From contig WRGM01000167.1 of assembly GCA_009787175.1 (NCBI GenBank), forward strand, positions 1 to 25,383: DNA of 25,383 nt. The letters are read 5' to 3'. The position numbers were made by a program, and so were the translations under genes. The notes under the pieces were generated by a model that was not told the DNA's origin, made no database searches, and worked only from the letters and a program-made list of their open reading frames with translations. Source of the stretch: Candidatus Bathycorpusculum fermentans (GTDB taxonomy: Archaea; Thermoproteota; Bathyarchaeia; Bathyarchaeales; Bathycorpusculaceae). Of the stretch, positions 8,374 to 15,417 are shown in pieces (within the stretch, counting starts at the first letter, position 1; every line of letters begins with the position of its first letter).

Positions 8374-10719
8374 GTGAAAGTTCAGTTATGGCGTGAACAA
8401 ACCTCTAAAAAACTCCAAAAAGCAGCTTGTAGATTAAAATCTAACCGAGCCCTCTTAGGCGTGGATGCGGGTATTCTGATAGCTTTCTTCACAATCACCA
8501 TGCTGGTTATCTATCTTGCTGCACCTGTGATTATGTCCACACTTTTTGACATCATAATCGGCGGTCCAAAAGGCATATACTCCTACCTCATTGAGCTGCC
8601 ATTAATAACGGATCCACCTAGCACGGGCGGAACCATTGGACAACAGTTGGGCGTGCCAATGGTTAAGGTGTTTGGATTAATGCAGACAATTGCGTTAGCC
8701 ATGTTTGCAGTAGTTCTAATCATAGCTGCCATATGCTACGCCCTAGAAAACTTCCGAGTCGTAAGTGAAGGCACAGCCGCTAACATTATCATGAACAGCG
8801 TCTTTACTTTGATCCTAATCTTTGCTTGTCAGTACATCTATAATGCGGTTGCGGGGTCGATTAACATTTTTACCGGCTGGCCCGATGTAGGCGGTGCTGG
8901 TCTTCTAATCCCCTCAAACAACGCCATAGACATCTTGGTCGGATATGCAACCGGAGGCATAGGAACCGTTCCCTTGCCAAACTTGGATCCGTTCACGGGA
9001 TTTTTCTTCTCAGGTATCCTCATAATGCTGGTCGCCTCTATTCTTATGCTAACGCTAGTTATGGGCATTACACGCCTATTTTTTGTAGGTGTACTAGCGG
9101 CTGTTCTGCCGTTACTTCTTGTTCTAAGGTTAATTCCCTTTACTAAGCACTTTGCAGACACGCTAATACAGGATTTAATTGGTTTCATGTTTGCAAGCAT
9201 CATGGCCTCAATCGTACTGCTCTTTGGCTACCAAGTCCTCATATCGACCAGCCTAAACCCACTCACACAGATTCTCATAGCAATAATTACTCTTTTTGCG
9301 GCTGCATACATGTCTACGACGTTTGTGGGTAAGTTTGGTGCTATGGGTATGGCTGCTGCAAACGTAATCGGCGGCGCAGTTAGCACTGCTACAGGTGCTG
9401 CTATGGGGCTAGCTGGCGGAGCGTTGTTAGGTGGGGGCGCAGGCATGGCAAGTCGTTTAGGTAGTTTACGTGGAAAAGGGCTGTCTAAAACGGAGATGCT
9501 GGGACAAGCAGGTGAGGGGTTTGTGTCTGGGGCAACTCCAGGTGCAATTTCGGGCTTTTTTGGAGGCGGCATCGGAGGTGGGGGCAGTGGTATGCGTATG
9601 GGCTCTGTTGGCGGGAGCAATATGCGCGGAATGGGCTACATGGTAACAAGTATGATGAATCGCCAAAAAGCCCCTGCCCAAGAATTTCTCGCTAACCGAG
9701 CAGGATCCACCCTTAGCGCATCAATGTATAAAAATTCAGTAGGAGATGTTTTACCGACAGCTACCCCAGAATCCAGCGCGTTCTTCATGGAGGAACTTAA
9801 CAAAAAATCAGGCGAAGACATATACAATGACTATGTTACAAACAATTACCCCGAAATAGCCCAAAACATCAAAGATCCCAGAGCGGCAGGATTTGAGGTT
9901 AAACGACACTTACAATCTTTACCGCCAGAGGTTGCATTTAGCAACTGGCAAAAAGCCCAAAACCAAGGCAACCTCCCCAAAGAAGGACGAACAACATTCT
10001 ACCAAAATGCTCGTGACGAAGTGGGAACAAACAGAGAAACCGTAACAAACATCCAAAAAGGAATCTATACACCCAACCTTGAAGCATTAGACAACTCTCC
10101 ACGTTTCTCTTTAGACACCTTCAACACCGGCGCAGTCACAGAAAAAGGCACAGTAGCAAACGCAAAAATCTTCGCTGGAATACAACAATTAGGTATTCAA
10201 GAAAGCAGACAAAACGACAACCAACAACGCGCAGAAACAGCATTCTACAATGCCACCCCTAATATTCTAGGAAAAAACCTCTCACAAATTTCAGGAGTAA
10301 AACTAACCCCAAAAGAGCAAAAAACATACGGTTACGCTATGACAAAAATTCGCGACGTAGTAGGTAAACGAAACCCAACCCTAGCACAAAACATGGCTCA
10401 CTATATCATGGGCGATGGAAAAGATCAATTCGCTACCTTGATGACTGATGAAAAATTCACAACTCAAGCAGTAAAAAACATGGAATCTCAGAAAACCAGT
10501 GCATGGTTTGCCAACACATTAAATATGAAACAAAAAGACAGTCTCTCACCAGAGATCCTATTTAAAACTGAACCAAAAACAACCATTACAGAGAACACCA
10601 CCCCCTCAGTTAGAAATGCCTCACCACAGATTATTTCACCTAAACAACCACGAAATAGACCAGTAGAGTTATCAGAAATGCAAAAACGAGAATACGAAGA
10701 AGGAAAACAACAATGGTAA
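8374..10719 (+). CDS. TrbL/VirB6-like polytopic membrane protein of a transfer apparatus
   Basis: A 781-residue protein with GTG start. About seven or eight membrane helices fill residues 30-355 (for example 31-55, 100-125, 138-160, 210-255 as two, 268-290, 297-315). A Gly/Ala-rich stretch with repeated GG pairs follows (320-440), then a hydrophilic, Gln/Lys/Asn-rich C-terminal half with no membrane segment. Helices followed by a Gly-rich segment and a long soluble tail is the shape of TrbL/VirB6 proteins, inner-membrane channel parts of type IV secretion systems. The link rests on architecture, not on conserved residues. Codons in the last 750 bases are A/C-biased compared with the first 1300. 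Confidence 0.6.
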   Translation: MKVQLWREQTSKKLQKAACRLKSNRALLGVDAGILIAFFTITMLVIYLAAPVIMSTLFDIIIGGPKGIYSYLIELPLITDPPSTGGTIGQQLGVPMVKVFGLMQTIALAMFAVVLIIAAICYALENFRVVSEGTAANIIMNSVFTLILIFACQYIYNAVAGSINIFTGWPDVGGAGLLIPSNNAIDILVGYATGGIGTVPLPNLDPFTGFFFSGILIMLVASILMLTLVMGITRLFFVGVLAAVLPLLLVLRLIPFTKHFADTLIQDLIGFMFASIMASIVLLFGYQVLISTSLNPLTQILIAIITLFAAAYMSTTFVGKFGAMGMAAANVIGGAVSTATGAAMGLAGGALLGGGAGMASRLGSLRGKGLSKTEMLGQAGEGFVSGATPGAISGFFGGGIGGGGSGMRMGSVGGSNMRGMGYMVTSMMNRQKAPAQEFLANRAGSTLSASMYKNSVGDVLPTATPESSAFFMEELNKKSGEDIYNDYVTNNYPEIAQNIKDPRAAGFEVKRHLQSLPPEVAFSNWQKAQNQGNLPKEGRTTFYQNARDEVGTNRETVTNIQKGIYTPNLEALDNSPRFSLDTFNTGAVTEKGTVANAKIFAGIQQLGIQESRQNDNQQRAETAFYNATPNILGKNLSQISGVKLTPKEQKTYGYAMTKIRDVVGKRNPTLAQNMAHYIMGDGKDQFATLMTDEKFTTQAVKNMESQKTSAWFANTLNMKQKDSLSPEILFKTEPKTTITENTTPSVRNASPQIISPKQPRNRPVELSEMQKREYEEGKQQW

Positions 10720-10799
10720 AAAAATCAACGTCATAACCCGCATATACAGATTACGAACAACTTTTTTTCAATAAACTTCAAAAAGTTAAAAATCTAAAA

Positions 10800-10985
10800 T
10801 CAGACAGGCTGTGTTACTTCTAAATGACTCTCTTGCTCTTTTCTTGCTTGATTCACAAGTTTTTGAAACGCAAGCGAACCCTGCTTAATTCTCTCCAGCT
10901 TTTCCTCAACAGAAAGATCCTTTGTGTCCTCATAATGCTTTTCCCGAATCCTATGAAGCTCTTCAATAAACTTACTTTCTCTCAT
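10800..10985 (-). CDS. Small antitoxin-like partner of the PIN protein
   Basis: A 61-residue, highly charged helical protein (RESKFIEELHRIREKHYED, then KLERIKQGSLAFQKLVNQAR). It starts 4 bases after the stop of the PIN gene and has a strong GGAGGT-type ribosome binding site inside the end of that gene. PIN toxins of this subfamily are often paired with such short proteins, so I infer an antitoxin, in the reversed toxin-first order. There is no visible DNA-binding domain, so control of the promoter may depend on another protein. Confidence 0.7.
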   Translation of the reverse strand: MRESKFIEELHRIREKHYEDTKDLSVEEKLERIKQGSLAFQKLVNQARKEQESHLEVTQPV

Positions 10986-10989
10986 CCTC

Positions 10990-11463
10990 TTAAACCTCCT
11001 CTAACAACATTGATGGCGGTACTATTTTTACCTCTCGGAAACCAAATAAAATATTGACGGAATTAACCCTATTAATAGTTTTAATATTAACAAAATGGCG
11101 AAAATTCCAACTCACAACACAATCACAATTATTCAACACGCTACAGGCAATATGAGTTAAATCATCCAAACTTTTCTTGCTCAACACACCATGTTGCAAA
11201 TATTTTTGAGCAAGCTCCTCTTGCTGTGGAGTAATAGACACAACAGAATACTTTATCAATGTAATATACCTTAAAAGAGCCTCTCTCTTTTCGGTCTTAC
11301 ACCGATTTATCTCATCAAAAACTAAGTCTGATATAATGACTTCGTATTTATCTTGTTGTAATAGACCCCACAATTCGTGAGTATCAGCCATTTTCTCGGG
11401 TACATCATTGGCTATTAAATGTCCAATCGTTGAAGTGTCTAAGTACAGCTTTAACTTTTTCAT
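10990..11463 (-). CDS. PIN-domain toxin-like ribonuclease
   Basis: A 157-residue PIN-domain protein beginning MKKLKLYLDTSTIGHLI, with the first metal-binding Asp at residue 9. Later motifs SDLVFDEINR, LDDLTHIACSV and NCDCVVSWNFRHFVN match a PIN subfamily known from archaeal and bacterial toxin-antitoxin loci. An in-frame GTG at 11476-11478 would add five residues; I chose ATG at 11461-11463 because AGGCTGAT precedes it at suitable distance. It forms a cassette with the 61-residue gene that follows. It may contribute to retention of the element. Confidence 0.85.
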   Translation of the reverse strand: MKKLKLYLDTSTIGHLIANDVPEKMADTHELWGLLQQDKYEVIISDLVFDEINRCKTEKREALLRYITLIKYSVVSITPQQEELAQKYLQHGVLSKKSLDDLTHIACSVLNNCDCVVSWNFRHFVNIKTINRVNSVNILFGFREVKIVPPSMLLEEV

Positions 11464-11579
11464 AATATCAGCCTGCACTTACATTATACGTAGTTTCTCT
11501 AAAAAATCAATCGCTTCTATCATATTGCAATAAGACACTTTTAGCTTGGTACATGCTAGTTGAGTACATAGTAAAAAGG

Positions 11580-12713
11580 CTATGTTATGTAGCTTGTTGA
11601 TTTTGTTTGTTCTTGTTTGATTGCGGTTATTTTTGGTAGGAGTTCTTGGACGTGTTTTATGAAGTATTTTGCGTAATAACATGCTTTTGAGGCGTCAACT
11701 GAATTTAGATCAGTTGCTAAATCGTAGAATCTAAATAGTTCTGAATCGTTGACCATGTTGGTAACTTTTTTGACGGTTGTTATGTCAAATTTTATTGTTT
11801 TTGGTGGCCATGTTGTGTGAAGCCCAAGCTTTGCTGCGAGTGCTTTGTATGCCGACCAAACGGCTGGGAGTGCTTTTGATTCTGCAATATAATTATCGGC
11901 TAAGCAAAGTTCCCATTGAATATAGGTGTCTTTGAGGTTAAAATCTCGTTTTTTACCTGTAAGTATGTCCTCTTGAAATTTCTCTAAAATAGGATCACAA
12001 TTGAAGTATTTGGTGTCAAATTCTAGTTGGTAGCTTTCTGTGTCGCATAGTTTTATGATTTCGCTTGATATCCAGCAAGATACTCTATCGCTTTTCCATC
12101 GATTGTAATTGTATAGGCTATTTAGGGTTTCTGCATAGCCTTGCAGAATAGTTGGGAGTTCTTCTTTTGATGTAACTTCTAGAAATTTTTTCTCAGCTAG
12201 CTCGTAAATAATTTGGGGCACCTGATGTAACATTTCACTGTTAGGTGTATTCATTTTTTCAAATAGTGATTTCCAAGGTGTAGCATCATAACTCATTTTA
12301 TTAACGGTTAGTTTGGCAGCGCTTAATAGTTTATCTTGCATGAGCGCGTCTTGTTTCATTTTAGCAAGCATGTAATCATGTAGAAGCCACGAGGTCCAGT
12401 CAGCATGGTTGAGTTCTCGGAGATACTTTTGGAAAATCGCTTCAACAGATAGATTGTTGTTAAATAGGTATTTTCCGGGCATATAATGGGTGGTTACGTA
12501 TCTTTTTGCTTGAAGAATTTTCCAGTTGGACTCTGTGTATGTTTCAATGTGTTCACATTTTGTGCATTTGGTGGTTTTTGTTTGGTCGTCAAACACTAGC
12601 TTGTTCTTCTCTTTGTTACATTGGCGACACCAGTCTCTACTATCTGACCACACATTAAATGCCCACTCATTAAACACGTTATCCTCTATCTGTTCAGACA
12701 TGGTGTTATTCAT
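11580..12713 (-). CDS. Zinc-ribbon protein with helical C-terminal region, unknown
   Basis: A 377-residue protein. Residues 29-53 hold a treble-clef or ribbon pair, Cys29-x2-Cys32 and Cys50-x2-Cys53, inside an acidic/aromatic N-terminus; the remaining 320 residues look largely alpha-helical with many Trp and Tyr and no motif I recognise. Start ATG has a GGAGG ribosome binding site (complement of 12722-12726) 8 bases away and a TATA-like GTTTAAAAGT at 12751-12760 (complement). A perfect 20-base palindrome sits between TATA and ribosome binding site, so transcription is probably repressed by a dimeric regulator. Its base use is less A/C-skewed than its neighbours. A nucleic-acid-binding function is possible but unproven. 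Confidence 0.75.
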   Translation of the reverse strand: MNNTMSEQIEDNVFNEWAFNVWSDSRDWCRQCNKEKNKLVFDDQTKTTKCTKCEHIETYTESNWKILQAKRYVTTHYMPGKYLFNNNLSVEAIFQKYLRELNHADWTSWLLHDYMLAKMKQDALMQDKLLSAAKLTVNKMSYDATPWKSLFEKMNTPNSEMLHQVPQIIYELAEKKFLEVTSKEELPTILQGYAETLNSLYNYNRWKSDRVSCWISSEIIKLCDTESYQLEFDTKYFNCDPILEKFQEDILTGKKRDFNLKDTYIQWELCLADNYIAESKALPAVWSAYKALAAKLGLHTTWPPKTIKFDITTVKKVTNMVNDSELFRFYDLATDLNSVDASKACYYAKYFIKHVQELLPKITAIKQEQTKSTSYIT

Positions 12714-12727
12714 TTAAACAGCCTCCA

Positions 12728-12747
12728 AAAGTAAGTAGACTTACTTT
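12728..12747. promoter_or_regulatory. Palindromic operator upstream of the zinc-ribbon gene
   Basis: AAAGTAAGTAGACTTACTTT has 9-base arms matching perfectly around a 2-base centre. It lies between the TATA box (12751-12760) and the ribosome binding site (12722-12726) of the minus-strand gene starting at 12713, covering the expected transcription start. This position fits a repressor site better than a terminator, because no gene ends into it. Confidence 0.7.
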
Positions 12748-12956
12748 CAAACTTTTAAACCTTAACCCACACAACCAACCTTTACATGAACACACACCCA
12801 CACCCACACCACACCCACTTAACCAGTTTAAACGTTCAAACGCATACAGTAAACTCATTTTTTCACCAACCACTATAAGACACTAAACTTAAAAAGAACA
12901 ACAACCCCACCAGACCCTTAAAACTAACAAGTAGCAATCCAAAAGTAAAGATTTAT

Positions 12957-13496
12957 TTATAGGAGCATTTGTATGCATGGATCTTTTTCTTTAGTTAGAT
13001 CGAGAAATCTCATAAGTGGGATGGTGCACCATTTTGGGGTTAAAAATATTTGACCTAACTGCCAATACTTGTTTTGCACTTGCTCAAGAAGAATCTTTTG
13101 AGAAGAGTTTTTTGGCACAAGCCGTACCTTTGCCTTTTTTGACTGGCCAGTTGGAAAGACCAGCCACTCATCCTCAATTTTTGCTATCCTTGGACTAACA
13201 ACCACAAAACTAATACCCTTCAACACTTCCTCTATCGGTTGTACCTTCGATTTGAGTACATTGTGCGCAACTAGACTGCTTGTTTGCGCGTGCTGACTAT
13301 TATAACCCTTCCAATCCACTCGCCAATCGCTATAAAAACGATTCCGAAGCTCCCTAAACGATGAAGTAGACTCTTTTCCCCGAACAGCCCACCACTCAAC
13401 CATACCCCGATATTGAGCAAAAAAAGCATAAGCTTCACTATCTAACTGACACTCAAAGAGTTCTGAAAGCCCCAACTTGTACAACTTTATCACCAA
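12957..13496 (-). pseudogene. TnpB (IS200/IS605 OrfB) fragment lacking the RuvC domain
   Basis: The frame of about 179 codons matches the N-terminal part of archaeal TnpB as I know it: LSSLVAHNVLKSK-like helix after an SFRELRNRFY segment, FVVVSPRIAKIEDEWLVF, then a basic segment and GQIFLTPKWCTIPL, which in full proteins sits just before the first RuvC aspartate. Here the frame ends about 15 residues later with no DxNE-type motif, and the next 240 bases encode nothing similar. Full TnpB is about 400 residues. The start is GTG (13491-13493) or TTG (13494-13496); an ATG at 13501-13503 is in another frame. No TnpA was seen. It is a decayed copy, unless the RNA-binding domain alone was kept. Confidence 0.65.
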
Positions 13497-13642
13497 AATA
13501 CATGTAGTCGCTTAAGTTAAATAAGAATTTTTTATGCACAAAAACTGTTTCTGTTTTCCTAAATCTGACATATAATGAGTAGAATTAGAATACACTACCC
13601 AAGCGTTTGGTAAACAATTTCAGAAAAAAGTTCAATAAGGAG

Positions 13643-13660
13643 TTAAAGGGCCTTTAAAAA
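13643..13660 (+). promoter_or_regulatory. TATA box overlapped by a palindrome, membrane-protein operon
   Basis: TTAAAGG-G-CCTTTAA (13643-13657) is a perfect inverted repeat with a single central base, and its right arm runs into TTTAAAAA, a TATA-like box about 31-38 bases before the ATG at 13691. A protein bound there would block TBP, so this is a candidate operator for the plus-strand operon. Confidence 0.5.
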
Positions 13661-13690
13661 TTCCTGTAAACTTTACTTTTAGGTCTCTAT

Positions 13691-13873
13691 ATGTCGCATA
13701 AAATAATAAATAAAAAAACCTCTAAACATAGAACAATATCAAACATTTCAAACTTTTTCGATAAATACATACGCAAAATCAAAACAACTCTCAAAGCACA
13801 TCATGCACCAACTAGAACGACAACGGTTACCGCTACTGTTTCAAATCAAAAAAGGACACCGGAGGAGAGCTAA
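13691..13873 (+). CDS. Small basic protein, unknown
   Basis: A 60-residue Lys/Arg/Thr-rich frame (starts MSHKIINKKTSKHRTIS) without membrane segment or recognised motif. It follows a TATA box at leader-less distance, and its last codons contain the GGAGGAG ribosome binding site of the next gene, which starts 5 bases after its stop. This layout suggests a real first gene of the operon or a leader peptide coupling translation to the next gene. Composition alone cannot exclude a non-coding frame. Confidence 0.5.
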   Translation: MSHKIINKKTSKHRTISNISNFFDKYIRKIKTTLKAHHAPTRTTTVTATVSNQKRTPEES

Positions 13874-13878
13874 AAAAA

Positions 13879-14310
13879 TTGACACTACCCTCAACTTTGC
13901 TTGTCAACACTCTAAGCTCCCAAGCCCTACCCACCATTATTGTGTTAATCACCACTGCCTTAACCATCTACATGTCTATGCCTTTGGTTAGATCAGAAGG
14001 TCCTGAAGAGCAAGCTAGAGCACAAAAAGTCCTCGTCGGATGCATCATCGCAGGCGTACTCATGGCAGTAGCAAAACCAGTCGCCTACTGGGTCACCGGA
14101 TGGAACATAACCACCATGCAAGCTGGCCTACCCACAGAACTAATCACCGCAGTAGACAAACTATTACAACTAGTCATGTACATCGGCGTCATAGTCGTCA
14201 TCGCAGGAATCATCTACGGCAGCATACAACTAAACCACATCAACACCACCAACACAAAACAACAACAACCGCAGAATAGTGCAGTAGTCAACCAGAAAAA
14301 TGTCAATTAA
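13879..14310 (+). CDS. Small membrane protein, pilin/VirB2-TrbC-like in shape
   Basis: A 143-residue protein with TTG start, supported by a strong GGAGGAG at 13861-13867. It has three hydrophobic segments: about 15-35, 49-68 (KVLVGCIIAGVLMAVAKPVAYWV region) and 92-115 (LVMYIGVIVVIAGIIYGSI), a short loop with RSEGPEEQARAQ between the first two, and a polar Asn/Gln-rich tail. Size and helical-hairpin pattern resemble VirB2/TrbC pilins or small channel proteins in conjugation operons, but I see no diagnostic residue. It overlaps the next gene by 11 bases, so they are translated together. Confidence 0.6.
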   Translation: MTLPSTLLVNTLSSQALPTIIVLITTALTIYMSMPLVRSEGPEEQARAQKVLVGCIIAGVLMAVAKPVAYWVTGWNITTMQAGLPTELITAVDKLLQLVMYIGVIVVIAGIIYGSIQLNHINTTNTKQQQPQNSAVVNQKNVN

Positions 14311-14749
14311 AGAACTATTAACCCTCATAATATCCATACCTCTCTTTCTTTTCCTCTCAAGTCTCTTCCCACAAACCCACATACCATTTATTACGATGTG
14401 GACTTTTTGTTTAGGATTTGATGTACATTCAACCTACAAGTTTTATCTCGAAAACCCCGGCCAATTTCAAAATAATGAACGCAACAAACTTTTTGTGTGG
14501 TTTACAAAAAAGTTCGGCTTCAAAAAGGCAACGCTTATTTTCCCAATAACAATAGAACTTCCCTTGCTGCTACTTTTCGCCACTATACCCCTACAAATAC
14601 TTCACGCACACATGTTCACAAATAACACCAACTTTATTGCGTGTCTTGCTACCAGTTTTAGTACAGCCGCCATTGGTCACCTACAAGCCGCCATAAAAAA
14701 CACCCACATACAAACAAATAAAACGACAAAACACCACGGCAACTCATAG
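14300..14749 (+). CDS. Polytopic membrane protein, DUF5658-like
   Basis: A 149-residue protein with about four membrane helices (near 5-22, 28-43, 77-98, 108-128). Between helices 2 and 3 it has FDVHSTYKFYLENPGQFQNNE, an Asp...Asn-Pro...Glu pattern I associate with the DUF5658 group of small archaeal membrane proteins; the match is weak. Its ATG lies inside the end of the preceding gene (11-base overlap), so it is the last gene of the plus-strand operon. Its stop codon is part of the left arm of a long hairpin. Confidence 0.65.
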   Translation: MSIKELLTLIISIPLFLFLSSLFPQTHIPFITMWTFCLGFDVHSTYKFYLENPGQFQNNERNKLFVWFTKKFGFKKATLIFPITIELPLLLLFATIPLQILHAHMFTNNTNFIACLATSFSTAAIGHLQAAIKNTHIQTNKTTKHHGNS

Positions 14750-14805
14750 CCATGCTAAGCGCTAAACGTCTCACTAAAAGTCCCATTTAGCTCTTAGCAT
14801 GGCTA
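14747..14805. terminator. Bidirectional hairpin between convergent operons, containing both stop codons
   Basis: Left arm 14747-14766 and right arm 14786-14805 are reverse complements over 20 bases with one mismatch (C at 14760 against A in the copy), with a 19-base loop. The outermost three bases of each arm are the TAG stop codons of the plus-strand gene ending at 14749 and the minus-strand gene ending at 14803. It most likely terminates or insulates both transcripts; no long T-run follows on either side. Confidence 0.75.
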
Positions 14806-15417
14806 ACCCAAAGAATACCTCCAACGTCTATTGGTAAATCCAATCCGCATTCGACCACAACTACACTTCTGCAACAACAAACCAAGACGCATATGAGACC
14901 AATACGCATCAAACTCGGCCCTACTCCTAAATCTCAAAAAAGAATTCCGCCACAAAACATCTCGAATCTGCATAGCAGTAACCTCACTATAACCCAACCC
15001 CCGTAGCTCACCCAAAGCCTCCTGAAGAGCATCCAAATCTTTTAAAGCCAATTCTTGACACCGCACTTTTTCCGCAACAGCACGTCCCACAGGGGTTAAG
15101 CTGTAAAAACTATAACCAAACTTTTTTGGAGCCGCAACCAAAGAAGAATTTTGCCGTATCGCCACCGAAGGCTTAATGAAACCTTTTGCAGTTAACCGGC
15201 AAAGTGTTCGTCTTAGATTTCTTTCCTGCCTAAATTTAAGAGGCTGATACTTTTTGGGCAATAAACCAAAGTCTATCTTAAACTCCCGCGAGAGATCAAA
15301 CCAAATAGGATTAGGACAACCCTGAGGCTCATCTCCCTGCAACAGTAACAAAAGAATAAACTTTGCTGTCTTACCTAACCGCCCCGTCCTATTATTAGTA
15401 TTAGTAGTAGTTGTCAT
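14803..15417 (-). CDS. Winged-helix DNA-binding-like protein
   Basis: A 204-residue protein. Residues 10-120 look like a winged helix: KTAKFILLLLLQG as helix 1, then RQERNLRRTLCRLTAKGFIKP as a recognition helix and wing, and YSFYSLTPVGRAVAEKV ending the wing, as in MarR/PadR-like or archaeal plasmid regulators. The C-terminal half is helical, Arg-rich and has a CSCG pair. Its start overlaps the end of the ParB-like gene by 17 bases, so it is the last gene of the RHH-TFB-ParB-like operon. A role in replication or partition control is an inference from context. Confidence 0.7.
   Translation of the reverse strand: MTTTTNTNNRTGRLGKTAKFILLLLLQGDEPQGCPNPIWFDLSREFKIDFGLLPKKYQPLKFRQERNLRRTLCRLTAKGFIKPSVAIRQNSSLVAAPKKFGYSFYSLTPVGRAVAEKVRCQELALKDLDALQEALGELRGLGYSEVTAMQIRDVLWRNSFLRFRSRAEFDAYWSHMRLGLLLQKCSCGRMRIGFTNRRWRYSLG

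Noticed and set aside
8374..8560. Class III (prepilin) signal at the start of the TrbL-like protein
   Set aside because: ALLG precedes the hydrophobic stretch, but the residue before Gly is not charged as the peptidase motif requires, and the protein has many helices.
9228..9620. Pro/Ala-rich minus-strand frame opposite the Gly-rich part of the TrbL-like gene
   Set aside because: Reverse reading of Gly codons gives Pro; no independent start site or homology.
11479..11682. 67-codon minus-strand frame reaching up to the PIN gene
   Set aside because: It mostly overlaps the end of the 377-residue gene in another frame and starts with a basic low-complexity stretch; only its last 30 codons look neutral, which is not enough.
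12780..12820. CACACCC-rich repeat as origin or telomere-like element
   Set aside because: Short irregular low-complexity A/C sequence similar to other A/C-rich spacers here, with no ordered iterons.
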